Source of the DNA: Betaproteobacteria bacterium
Lineage (GTDB): Bacteria > Pseudomonadota > Gammaproteobacteria > Burkholderiales > Rhodocyclaceae
Length of the DNA: 64,000 bases
Direction of reading: 5' to 3'
Assembly: GCA_016705475.1 (NCBI GenBank)
Contig: JADIYD010000007.1
Coordinates: 124,001 to 188,000, forward strand
The position numbers and the translations under genes were made by a program. This document shows positions 31,432 through 39,420 of the stretch, one piece after another. Position 1 is the first letter of the stretch, and every line of letters begins with the position of its first letter. The notes beneath the pieces are model-generated. The model was not told the origin of the DNA and searched no databases. It saw only the letters and a list, made by a program, of their open reading frames with translations.

Positions 31432-32613
31432 ATGCGTGTTTTGATGGTTTCCGACGTGTATTTTCCGCGCGTCAATGGCGTTTCGACCTCCATCGAGACT
31501 TTCCGCCGCACCCTGTCGGCGCACGGTGTCGAGGTCAAGCTGGTCGTGCCGCGTTATGGCAACGAGCTGTACGAACCGGGCGTCGTCCGTGTCGCTGGCC
31601 GGCCCGTGCCGGGCGACCGTGAAGACCGGCTGGTCGGCTGGCGGGCCATGCATCGGGCGGTGCTCGAAGCTGCGCAGGATTGCGACCTGATCCACGTTCA
31701 GACCCCGTTCATCGCCCACTACGCCGGCCTCAAGGCGGCGCGAAAGCTGGGCCTGCCGGTGGTGGCGACCTACCACACGCTGTTCGAGGAATACCTGCAG
31801 CACTACGCCAAGCCGATCCCGCCGAGCTGGCTGCGCGGTCAGGCGCGGGCCTTGTCGCGCCGGCAATGCAATCAGCTCGACGCCGTGATCGTGCCATCAA
31901 CGGCCATGCGCCAGCGCCTCGAAAGCTATGGCGTGAAGTCACCGATGCATGTACTCCCCACCGGCATCCCGATGGCGCAATTCGCCGGCGGCAACGGCCT
32001 GCGCTTTCGCCAGAAATTCGGCATTGGCGAATCGCGGCCGATGGCCTTGTTCGTCGGCCGTGTCGCGCATGAAAAAAATATCGGCTTCCTGCTCGAAGCC
32101 CTCGTCCAGGCCCGCCAGATCCGCCCCGATGTGCTGCTCGTGATTGCCGGCGAAGGCCCGGCCATGGCTGACCTCAGGGCGCAGACAACGGCGTTGGGCC
32201 TGCAGGATGCCGTGCTGTTCATCGGCTATCTCGACCGCAAGCAGGCGCTGCCCGATTGCTATGCGGCGGCCAATGTCTTCGTCTTTGCCTCGCTTACCGA
32301 AACTCAGGGGCTGGTCCTGCTCGAAGCCATGGCGGCCGGCGTGCCGGTCATCGCGCTATCGGAGATGGGAACGATCGACATTCTGGCCCCGGCCCGCGGC
32401 GCTTTCTCGCCGCCAAACGACCCGCGGGCGTTTGGTGAGGTCCTTGGCCAGTTCCTGAAACATCCCGAATCGTGGCGCCATCTCAACGACGAAGCGCCGA
32501 TCTACGCGCAGGAATGGACCGATGTGGCGATGGCCGAGCGGCTGGCGCGCCTCTATAGCGAACTGAGCCATTGCGAAATTGGCCAAAAATTCCGGTTGAC
32601 CGTAGCAATCTGA
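31432..32613 (+). CDS. Glycosyltransferase family 4
   Basis: A 393-residue GT-B enzyme. N-terminal VSDVYFPRVNGVSTSIETFR, acceptor-side HVQTPFIAHYAGL, and C-terminal donor-binding LFVGRVAHEKNIGFL and SLTETQGLVLLEAMAAGVPV (the EX7E signature). Probably makes a glycolipid with the LpxH-like neighbour. The last residues (IGQKFRLTVAI) and the stop codon are encoded by an inverted dispersed repeat, so the gene's natural end seems to have been replaced. Confidence 0.92.
   Translation: MRVLMVSDVYFPRVNGVSTSIETFRRTLSAHGVEVKLVVPRYGNELYEPGVVRVAGRPVPGDREDRLVGWRAMHRAVLEAAQDCDLIHVQTPFIAHYAGLKAARKLGLPVVATYHTLFEEYLQHYAKPIPPSWLRGQARALSRRQCNQLDAVIVPSTAMRQRLESYGVKSPMHVLPTGIPMAQFAGGNGLRFRQKFGIGESRPMALFVGRVAHEKNIGFLLEALVQARQIRPDVLLVIAGEGPAMADLRAQTTALGLQDAVLFIGYLDRKQALPDCYAAANVFVFASLTETQGLVLLEAMAAGVPVIALSEMGTIDILAPARGAFSPPNDPRAFGEVLGQFLKHPESWRHLNDEAPIYAQEWTDVAMAERLARLYSELSHCEIGQKFRLTVAI
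32576..32609 (-). repeat. Dispersed repeat copy 7, overlapping the end of the GT4 gene
   Basis: AAATTGGCCAAAAATTCCGG then TTGACCGTAGCAA. It provides the last 11 codons of the upstream gene. Confidence 0.85.
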
Positions 32614-32624
32614 CAGGCAGTCCA

Positions 32625-32846
32625 ATGAACGAATATTCAGACGCGTGCTGCGTCCGCTGTGCCTACTTCCGGCCAAGCGACGCGCTTACCGGCCTGTGCC
32701 ATCGCTACCCGCCGCTCTTTGCCGGCGACAGTTCGCCACGCGAAGCGCATCACTGGCGCCATCCGGTCGTCGGGCCGCACGGCTGGTGCGGCGAATACCG
32801 CTCGGCGCCGGGCGCTCAGATATCTTCGAGCGGCGTGACCAGCTGA
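32625..32846 (+). CDS. Small cysteine-rich protein
   Basis: A 73-residue protein, MNEYSDACCVRCAYFRPSD, then LCHRYPPLF and HGWCGEYR. The Cys order (CCxxC, C, C) suggests a zinc or Fe-S site like those in small betaproteobacterial proteins with CxxC-Y/F. It has no membrane segment. Its 3' end overlaps the cNMP-binding gene on the other strand by 31 bp. Confidence 0.65.
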   Translation: MNEYSDACCVRCAYFRPSDALTGLCHRYPPLFAGDSSPREAHHWRHPVVGPHGWCGEYRSAPGAQISSSGVTS

Positions 32847-33190
32847 TTGACCTTGCGCAGGCGTTCCGCCATGACGCGCATGACCTGGGTAGCGAAAAAC
32901 GGCGTCTGCTGAACGAGAAACTGGAAGCGCTTTTCGTCGACTTCGACGAATTCGCAATCGCTGAGGGCGACAACGCTGGCCGAACGCGGCCCCGGCGAAA
33001 CCAGGCCCATCTCGCCGACGATGCTGCCATGCTCGAGGCTTTCGACGACCCGGTTGTTGACGATGACTTCGGCCCTGCCGGTGGCCAGAACATACATCAT
33101 GTGGCCGTCATCATTCTCGGAAAACAGGGCGGCGCCTGCCGGCACTCGGATAATGGTCGGGTTGTGCGTAAACAGCTCGAAAAAAACCAT
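32816..33190 (-). CDS. Cyclic nucleotide-binding domain protein
   Basis: A 124-residue stand-alone cNMP-binding domain. FSENDDGHMMYVLATGRAEV and GSIVGEMGLVSPGPRSASVV match the CAP-family beta roll and phosphate-binding cassette (GEMGL-x4-RSA). No HTH, so it is not a transcription factor by itself. Likely a signalling partner. Ends inside the convergent Cys-rich gene. Confidence 0.9.
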   Translation of the reverse strand: MVFFELFTHNPTIIRVPAGAALFSENDDGHMMYVLATGRAEVIVNNRVVESLEHGSIVGEMGLVSPGPRSASVVALSDCEFVEVDEKRFQFLVQQTPFFATQVMRVMAERLRKVNQLVTPLEDI

Positions 33191-33281
33191 GTCTGGATTT
33201 CCTTTTGAACAAGACCATGCCTTTTAGCATAGCCCGGCGCTTGCTTCATTGCGGTAGGGTTACAGATTCGTGACGGTTGAC

Positions 33282-33965
33282 TTAGAACAAGGTTGGCGAG
33301 ATCAGGCGAAGGCCGATCGAGAACCAGTGCTGGTCGCTGATGGCGCCAAACCGGCTGCCATAGGTGGTGTCAATTTGAACGTGGCCAGGGACGATCCAGT
33401 GGCGCAGGCCCATCTGAAAAAACGGGTTGCCCTTGTCCTGGCCGAAGCTTTCGGCAATCAGGTAGCTGCTCGGCGTGATCTGAATTTCGGTACCGACACC
33501 CCAGGTCAGGCGGTTTCCCTTGCTTTCCCGCTCGCGGGTGTAGCCGAGGTTGGTGTGGATGACGACCCGGTCATCGGCCAGCGAAAAACTGACCGGCACG
33601 TAGAAATAGGGGTTGCCCGTGTGCGCGCTACCCGGTTGCGAGGCGTAGCCGGCGGCAAGGCCGATGCCGTAGCTGTTGGTTTCCAGCGGCTTGAAGAGGG
33701 TCTTGCCCTGAATGGTCAGGGCGCCACTTTCCTGATGGCCGTTGGCGTAGGCCAGTGCACCGCCGAGCGTCAGTTCGAAATTGCCGCCCGGGTTGCAGGC
33801 CGGCAGTGCCCAGAATTCGTTCTTGCTGCCGTGCAGGTGTGCCCATGTCTCAACCTGACAGGCGCCCGCGTCGGTCAGCCGCGCATCGTCGGTAATCATC
33901 GGGCGCGCAGCATGGGCCGTCGATCCGATGGCAAGCAGGAGAAGCAGGGCGGCAGGCAGGCGCAT
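33282..33965 (-). CDS. Exported beta-rich protein, probable outer-membrane protein
   Basis: A 227-residue protein with a signal peptide (MRLPAALLLLLAIGSTAHA, cleavage after AHA). The rest alternates polar and hydrophobic residues in strand pattern (ELTLGGALAYAN, GIGLAAGYASQ) and ends with Phe (LRLISPTLF), a usual C-terminus for outer-membrane barrels. It has two Cys (ACQVE, LPAC) that may pair. The family is not recognised. Confidence 0.8.
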   Translation of the reverse strand: MRLPAALLLLLAIGSTAHAARPMITDDARLTDAGACQVETWAHLHGSKNEFWALPACNPGGNFELTLGGALAYANGHQESGALTIQGKTLFKPLETNSYGIGLAAGYASQPGSAHTGNPYFYVPVSFSLADDRVVIHTNLGYTRERESKGNRLTWGVGTEIQITPSSYLIAESFGQDKGNPFFQMGLRHWIVPGHVQIDTTYGSRFGAISDQHWFSIGLRLISPTLF

Positions 33966-34073
33966 GGGGAAAATGGTCGAGAGCGTAGGGGGGAATTGTG
34001 ACAGCACAATGACTGTTCCTGTCATCAAAGCTTAGCGCTAGCTGATTAACGTGGGCACTTTCGCGGAGATCTC

Positions 34074-34490
34074 ATGCAGGAACCCTCGTCGAACGAACTC
34101 GGCCTCGATCCGGCCAACGAATCGCCCTTCAAGGGCAAGACCGGGCTGCGCCGGGTGTGGAATGCGCTAACTTACTCGCTGGCCGGGCTCAAAGCCGCCT
34201 ATCTGTGCGAAGACGCATTCCGCCAGGAGGTCATTCTCGCGGCGCTGCTCATTCCGGTCGCCCTCCTGCTGCCCGTGCCTTGGTTAGGGCGTGGCCTGAT
34301 GATTGCCAGCGTGCTGCTCGTCCTCATCGTCGAATTGCTCAATTCGGCCATCGAAGCCGTGGTCGACCGCGTGAGCCTGGAGAACCATCGTCTCGCCAAG
34401 CGCGCCAAGGATATCGGCAGCGCCGCGGTACTTGTTTCGCTGATCCTCGTCATGGTCGTCTGGGGCTGTGTGCTCATGGAGATTGCCTGA
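34074..34490 (+). CDS. dgkA: Diacylglycerol kinase
   Basis: A 138-residue inner-membrane kinase. KTGLRRVWNALTYSLAGLKA then EDAFRQEVILA, and the active-site motif ELLNSAIEAVVDRVSLE, with three membrane helices. It recycles diacylglycerol to phosphatidic acid. About 20 residues longer than E. coli DgkA at the N-terminus. Its TGA overlaps the ATG of the glycosyltransferase. Confidence 0.95.
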   Translation: MQEPSSNELGLDPANESPFKGKTGLRRVWNALTYSLAGLKAAYLCEDAFRQEVILAALLIPVALLLPVPWLGRGLMIASVLLVLIVELLNSAIEAVVDRVSLENHRLAKRAKDIGSAAVLVSLILVMVVWGCVLMEIA

Positions 34491-35621
34491 TGTCGCTGGC
34501 CATTGCCTTTGTTACGGAAACCTTCCCGCCCGAAGTCAATGGCGTGGCGATGACGGTTGGCCGGCTTGGTCGGCGGCCTGCGCGAGCGCGGCCATCGGGT
34601 CAGCGTCATCCGTCCCAGACAGGGCAAGGCCGATGCCGGCGGCGAGCATGAACTGGCCTTGCCTGGCTTTCCGCTGCCTGGCTATCCCGGTCTGCGCTTC
34701 GGCATGCCGGCAGGTCGGCGACTGACGCGCCAATGGCGCCAGCACCGGCCCGACCTGGTCCATGTGGTGACCGAGGGGCCGCTTGGCTGGTCTGCCGTCA
34801 GCGTCGCCCGCAAGCTGGGCATCCCGGTTACCTCCGGCTTTCACACCAATTTTGACCGCTACAGCGTGCATTACGGCATGGGCTGGATGCGCCCGGCTGT
34901 CGCCGCCTACCTGCGCACCCTGCACCGGCGGACGCTGGCGACCATGGTGCCGACAGCGGCGCTGGCCGCCGATCTGGCCGGCGAAGGGCTGACCGGCGTG
35001 CGCGTCGTCGGCCGTGGCGTCGATACGCAACTCTACGATCCGGCCCGGCGCAGCAAGGCCTTGCGCCAGAGTTGGGGCGTCGACAGCGACGGACCGGCCT
35101 GTCTTTACGTCGGTCGGGTGGCGGCCGAGAAGAATCTGGCGCTGGTCAAAAAGACCTTCGCCGCCATCCAGGTCTGGCATCCCAATGCCAAAATGATCTG
35201 GGTTGGCGATGGCCCATCGGCCAAGCAGCTGGCTGCCGATCATCCTGATCATCACTTCGCTGGCATGCGCATCGGCGAAGACCTTGCGGCCCACTATGCC
35301 AGCGCCGACCTGTTTCTTTTTCCCAGCCTGACCGAAACCTACGGCAACGTTGTCGCCGAGGCGATGGCCAGCGGCCTGCCGGTCATCGCCTACCGCAGCG
35401 CCGCCGCTGCCGAGTTGATCGCCCAGCAGAAAAACGGCATGGTCGCCTCGCCTGGCGACGAGCGCGGCTACGTCGAGGGCGCGCTGTGGATGCTCGACGA
35501 AGCCGAGCGCCTTGGCGAGATGGCCGAAGCGGCCCGCCAGACGATGCTGCCGCGCAGCTGGGCCGGCGTCGTTGAAACCTTTGAAAACGTCGCGCGCGAG
35601 GCGATGGCGACTCAGCCCTGA
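34490..35621 (+). pseudogene. Glycosyltransferase family 4, frameshifted near 34570
   Basis: The ATG at 34490 (overlapping the dgkA stop) reads MSLAIAFVTETFPPEVNGVA, MTVGRL and then leaves frame; the rest of the enzyme (VGGLRERGHRVSVIRPRQGK onward, 350 residues) is in another frame. One extra G within CTTGGTCGG (about 34566-34574) explains it: removing it gives GRLVGGLRERGH. The GT-B donor domain is intact (YVGRVAAEKNLALV, SLTETYGNVVAEAMASGLPV). Either the gene is inactivated or this is a sequencing error. A TTG at 34557 could give a shortened protein lacking the first strand. Related to the GT4 at 31432. Confidence 0.8.
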
Positions 35622-36226
35622 AGCATGCGAAATTCGACCACGGCCGGATCATCGCCGTGGTCGATCAGGATGCGTTTGACGCGATCCTGCCAGAGCTCAC
35701 CAAACAACTTCTTCTCTGCTGCACTCGCTATGCCATGGACGACGGCGGGTAGGAGCTCGCCGAGACGCGGATCAGCCGCGATCAAATTTGGCCGAAAATG
35801 GCCGTTGACCGCAGCATGGGTATCAAGCCGGGTAAACGTCATGCCGACGCTGCCGCTGACGCCGAAGTGCAGCAATCCGCGCCGGACATGCTGCCCGCCC
35901 AGCCCCTTGAACCCGCCATCGCCGGCTGCGCCGGTGAGCAGCGTGGCGATGCTGGCGATAACGCCGGCGACGCCTGTGTCAACGTTCTCGTGCAGCGCGA
36001 CAGCGATGTTGCCGCGCACGGGAATCTCATCACCGTAGAGTGCGCGCAAGGCACGTACGCTGGTCAGCCAGGCACCGGCCACCGTCGGGCAGGAATGCCC
36101 GGCCAGTCTGACCGCATCGGCAAAGCTGTATTCGATGAGCCCGCCCTCCGCTGCGCCAAGCAGTTCGGCCAGCGGGTCGCGCAGGGTGATGGTGGGAATG
36201 CGGGAAAAGAATTCGGGAAAGGCCAT
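35612..36226 (-). CDS. FmdE-like domain protein, hypothetical
   Basis: A 204-residue protein. RLAGHSCPTVAGAWLTSVRA matches the HxCP metal-site motif of the FmdE family (named after formylmethanofuran dehydrogenase subunit E); GDGGFKGLGGQHVRRGLL follows. Actual function unknown. A dispersed repeat lies in the coding sequence (35784-35817) and supplies residues read as AAVNGHFRPNLI. The end overlaps the frameshifted glycosyltransferase by 10 bp on the other strand. Confidence 0.75.
   Translation of the reverse strand: MAFPEFFSRIPTITLRDPLAELLGAAEGGLIEYSFADAVRLAGHSCPTVAGAWLTSVRALRALYGDEIPVRGNIAVALHENVDTGVAGVIASIATLLTGAAGDGGFKGLGGQHVRRGLLHFGVSGSVGMTFTRLDTHAAVNGHFRPNLIAADPRLGELLPAVVHGIASAAEKKLFGELWQDRVKRILIDHGDDPAVVEFRMLQG
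35784..35817 (-). repeat. Dispersed repeat copy 8, inside the FmdE-like gene
   Basis: AAATTTGGCCGAAAATGGCC then GTTGACCGCAGCAT. A good match to the consensus inside a coding region, in frame. Confidence 0.88.
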
Positions 36227-36382
36227 GGTGATCTCCTGATGCCGGCAGTATGGGCAGCCGGCGGCAGCGTGGCCTTGATGTCGATTATTTTTGGCCGGGT
36301 CACGCTGTCGCTTGCGGTGCTCTGTGGGGCTGCTAGGATGAACAGACCATCGACTATTTTTCATTGATTGGAGTGCACCGGG

Positions 36383-36946
36383 ATGAATGTGTCGGGCCTG
36401 TCGTCCATCGCAAGCCTCTATGCTTCGGCGCTGAGCCGCGGCCAGGGTGCTGCCGAGGCGTCAGGTGGGGCGCGGTCCGGGCGCGAAGCCGGCCAGCAGG
36501 GTTTGACGCCCGAGGAGCTCAAGCAGGTCTCGGAACTCAAGTCGCGTGATCGTGAAGTCCGGCAGCATGAGCAGGCGCACATGGCAGCGGGCGGCGGCCT
36601 GATAACCTCGGGGGCGAGTTTTACGTATCAGAAAGGCCCGGATGGCGTGAACTACGCGATCGGTGGCGAGGTGGGCATATCGACTTCGCCCGGGCGAACG
36701 CCGGAAGAAACCATTCAGCGGGCCCGCCAGATCAAGGCAGCAGCGCTGGCGCCGGCCGATCCGTCGGGGCAGGACAGGGCGGTAGCGGCCCAGGCAGCGC
36801 AAATGGAGCAGGGTGCCCGGCTGGAGCAGGCACAGGCGGCAAACGCGGCGCGTCAGGAAGCATCGGGCAGCCGTTCGGCGGCCTTGGCACGGACGTACGG
36901 CACGTCCGAAAGCGGCAATGCTGCCGGCTTCAGTGCCTACGCCTGA
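36383..36946 (+). CDS. Putative metalloprotease, SprA-related family
   Basis: A 187-residue protein. The centre reads REVRQHEQAHMAAGGGLITSG-like residues with a zincin-type HEQAH, followed by FTYQKGPDGVNYAIGGEVGI, the features of the conserved CJM1_0395/SprA-related family of putative metalloproteases. The flanks are low-complexity Ala/Gln/Gly. No signal peptide seen. Single gene, ATG at 36383. Confidence 0.82.
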   Translation: MNVSGLSSIASLYASALSRGQGAAEASGGARSGREAGQQGLTPEELKQVSELKSRDREVRQHEQAHMAAGGGLITSGASFTYQKGPDGVNYAIGGEVGISTSPGRTPEETIQRARQIKAAALAPADPSGQDRAVAAQAAQMEQGARLEQAQAANAARQEASGSRSAALARTYGTSESGNAAGFSAYA

Positions 36947-36956
36947 GTGATTCCCC

Positions 36957-36990
36957 GATTTGGCAGCTTTTCAACGGTTGACCGCAGCAT
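36957..36990 (-). repeat. Dispersed repeat copy 9
   Basis: GATTTGGCAGCTTTTCAACG then GTTGACCGCAGCAT. Intergenic between two gene ends. Confidence 0.75.
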
Positions 36991-37014
36991 TTGCCGCCCA
37001 CCGCGCGCGACGGC

Positions 37015-37398
37015 TCAGCCGCGCTGGATCAATTCAATCTTGTAGCCGTCAGGGTCTTCAACAAAGGCGATGATCGTCTTGCCATGTTTCATCGGCCCGG
37101 CTTCGCGCACGACCTTGCCGCCGCGTTCCTTGATCGCAGCGCAGGCGGCAGCTGCGTCGGGCACGGCCAGGGCGACGTGGCCGTAGCCGTTGCCCAGTTC
37201 ATAGCTCGATGTGTCCCAGTTGTGGGTCAGTTCGAGGACGGCTTCGCTGGCTTCGTCGCCGTAGCCGACAAAGGCCAGCGTGAAGCGGCCTTCCGGGTAG
37301 TCGGTGCGACGCAGTAGCTGCATGCCGAGGATTTCGGTGTAGAAGGCGATGGATTTGTCGAGATCGCCGACGCGGATCATGGTGTGCAGAATGCGCAT
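37015..37398 (-). CDS. gloA: Lactoylglutathione lyase (glyoxalase I)
   Basis: A 127-residue GloA converting the methylglyoxal-glutathione adduct to lactoylglutathione. MRILHTMIRVGDLDKSIAFY, LELTHNWDT, GYGHVALAVPD and IAFVEDPDGYKIELIQ carry the metal ligands His5, Glu, His and Glu. Ni-type short form. Ten bases after the YgjP-like gene, same strand. Confidence 0.96.
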   Translation of the reverse strand: MRILHTMIRVGDLDKSIAFYTEILGMQLLRRTDYPEGRFTLAFVGYGDEASEAVLELTHNWDTSSYELGNGYGHVALAVPDAAAACAAIKERGGKVVREAGPMKHGKTIIAFVEDPDGYKIELIQRG

Positions 37399-37407
37399 GC
37401 GTGTTCC

Positions 37408-38127
37408 TTAAAAGAGGGGGATTTGCCGGGCCAACTGGCGCAGTTCGAGGCGACGCGCCTTCCAGCCGGGGCAAAGTTGCTCAACGACAGACCAGAAGCG
37501 CGGACTGTGGTTCATTTCCTTGAGATGCGCCAGTTCGTGGCAGACCACGTAATCGACGATGGTCAGTGGCATGAGCACGAGCCGCCAGTTGAGCGCAATG
37601 CCGCCACGGTGACTGCAACTGCCCCAACGCGTGCGGGCCGATGAGAGGCGCAGCGGCGGTGCGCTGACACCAAGCAGAGGGGCGTGGACGGCCAGACGCT
37701 CGGCGAAAACAGTGCGGGCTTTCTCGCGCAGGGCTTTTTCGAGCAACTCACTGGCGGGGTGAATGGAATCGGGGCGCAGGTAAAGCGTGCCGGGGCCAAA
37801 CTGCCAGCGGCTGCGGCCGACATCGGTGAATGCGATGGTCAACGGCTCGCCGAGAATGGAAACCACGCTGCCATCGGTGATCGCCAGCTTGCCCTGGGCC
37901 GGGCGATCGCGCCAGGCGGCCAGCTTGTCGAGCACCCACTGGCCATGTTCGTGGATGAGGCCTTCGATGTCGCCGATGCGCGCCCGCGTTGGCGCTCCGA
38001 CGCGCAACCCGCGGTGGTCGATGGAGAGGCCGATGGTCCGGCGCTGGCTGCGCCGCAGCTGGTAGGCGACCGGCTGGCCACCTATGACGATGCTGCGCGG
38101 CGGCTCAGGTGGCGTTATGCGAGGCAT
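37408..38127 (-). CDS. YgjP-like metallopeptidase (M48/DUF45 family)
   Basis: A 239-residue protein. The zinc motif is VVCHELAHLKEMNHSPRFW (HELAH plus a later His), preceded by RTRWGSCSHRGGIALNWRL, diagnostic of this family. Peptide substrate unknown. Overlaps plsC by 23 bp at its start; part of the glyQ-glyS-gmhB-plsC operon. Confidence 0.9.
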   Translation of the reverse strand: MPRITPPEPPRSIVIGGQPVAYQLRRSQRRTIGLSIDHRGLRVGAPTRARIGDIEGLIHEHGQWVLDKLAAWRDRPAQGKLAITDGSVVSILGEPLTIAFTDVGRSRWQFGPGTLYLRPDSIHPASELLEKALREKARTVFAERLAVHAPLLGVSAPPLRLSSARTRWGSCSHRGGIALNWRLVLMPLTIVDYVVCHELAHLKEMNHSPRFWSVVEQLCPGWKARRLELRQLARQIPLF

Positions 38128-38857
38128 CCGAGTAGCGGTGCGGCGAAATGCGGTGCATCTCGTCTTCGATCCAGGCTTCGGCGCGCTGATTTACTTCGGC
38201 CTCGGTCATGCCGGTGGCGTCGAAAGCGGGGCCGATGCTCATCGTGACGGTGCCCGGTGTCTTGAGGAAAGCCTGGCGCGGCCAGAGCTCGCCGGCGTCG
38301 TGGGCGACCGGTACGACCTTGCAGCCGACGTGGGTGGCGAGGTAGGCGCCGCCCGGCTTGTAGCGCTTTTTCTGGCCCGGTGCGACGCGCGTGCCTTCCG
38401 GGAAGAGAATGACGTAAAAGCCCTGCTGCAGCCGTTCGCGGCCCTGGGTGACGACCTGGTCGAGGGCATCCTTGCCGGCGGTCCGGTCGATCGAGATCAT
38501 CTTCATGGCGGCCAGGCCCCAGCCCACGAGCGGCACCTTGAGCAGTTCCTTCTTGAGCACGAAGACGCAGTAGGCGCCGGCCGGCACGAGATCCTGAATG
38601 GTCATCGTTTCCCAGGCCGACTGGTGCTTGGCGAGAATGACGCAGGGCTCCTTCGGCATGTTTTCGAGGCCGATGACCTTGGGGCGGATGCCGAGGATGT
38701 TCTCGACACCGAACTGGATGCCGAGCCGCCACAGCTTGCCGAAACGGTAGCCCCACAGGCCACGCAGGGCGAGAGCAGCGATGACGACGAGCGGCGCGGT
38801 GAGGATGGACCAGACGAGGGCCCAGGCCATGAACAGCGAGGAGCGTACGGCTTTCAT
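38105..38857 (-). CDS. plsC: 1-acyl-sn-glycerol-3-phosphate acyltransferase
   Basis: A 250-residue membrane acyltransferase with an N-terminal helix (SLFMAWALVWSILTAPLVVI). The catalytic motif is KHQSAWETM, His-x4-Glu instead of the more common His-x4-Asp; FPEGTRVAPG is the second motif. It makes phosphatidic acid for phospholipids. The ATG at 38857 overlaps the gmhB end by four bases. Confidence 0.92.
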   Translation of the reverse strand: MKAVRSSLFMAWALVWSILTAPLVVIAALALRGLWGYRFGKLWRLGIQFGVENILGIRPKVIGLENMPKEPCVILAKHQSAWETMTIQDLVPAGAYCVFVLKKELLKVPLVGWGLAAMKMISIDRTAGKDALDQVVTQGRERLQQGFYVILFPEGTRVAPGQKKRYKPGGAYLATHVGCKVVPVAHDAGELWPRQAFLKTPGTVTMSIGPAFDATGMTEAEVNQRAEAWIEDEMHRISPHRYSDASHNAT

Positions 38858-39405
38858 GGCGTTGTTTCCTTGAGGATGGCGTCGACCGCAGCGGAGAGGT
38901 CCTTGAATTCCAGCGTGCCTTCCGGCAGGTCGCCTTCTGCCTTGGTCTTTTCGCCCTTGCCGGTCAGCACCAGCATGGGCTGGCAACCGTAAACAGCACA
39001 GGCCTGCAGGTCGCGCAGCGAATCGCCAATGGCTGGCACGCCCTTGAGATCAATGTTGAGCGTTTCAGAGATGCGTTTGAACATGCCGGGCTTCGGCTTG
39101 CGGCAATCGCATTTCGAATCGGCCGCATGCGGGCAGTAGAAAATGGCGTCGATGCGCCCGCCAAGCACGGCCACCGCCTTGTGCATCTTGGTGTGGATAT
39201 GGTTCAGCGTTTCCATGTCGAACAGGCTGCGCCCGACGCCCGATTGATTGGTTGCCACGACCACCTTGTAGCCGCACTGGGTCAGGCGGGCAATCGCTTC
39301 CAGACTGCCCGGGATCGGCTTCCATTCGGCCGGGCTCTTGATGAACTGGGCTGAATCGAAGTTGATGACCCCGTCGCGGTCGAGGATGACGAGTTTGGAT
39401 GGCAT
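38854..39405 (-). CDS. gmhB: D-glycero-D-manno-heptose 1,7-bisphosphate 7-phosphatase
   Basis: A 183-residue HAD phosphatase for the LPS heptose pathway. Nucleophile loop LVILDRDGVINFDS, VVATNQSGVGRSLF, zinc site CPHAADSKCDCRKPKPG (Cys and His ligands) and IGDSLRDLQA. Full length, in the usual place after glyS. Confidence 0.95.
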   Translation of the reverse strand: MPSKLVILDRDGVINFDSAQFIKSPAEWKPIPGSLEAIARLTQCGYKVVVATNQSGVGRSLFDMETLNHIHTKMHKAVAVLGGRIDAIFYCPHAADSKCDCRKPKPGMFKRISETLNIDLKGVPAIGDSLRDLQACAVYGCQPMLVLTGKGEKTKAEGDLPEGTLEFKDLSAAVDAILKETTP

Positions 39406-39420
39406 GGCGTCCTCTCAGAC

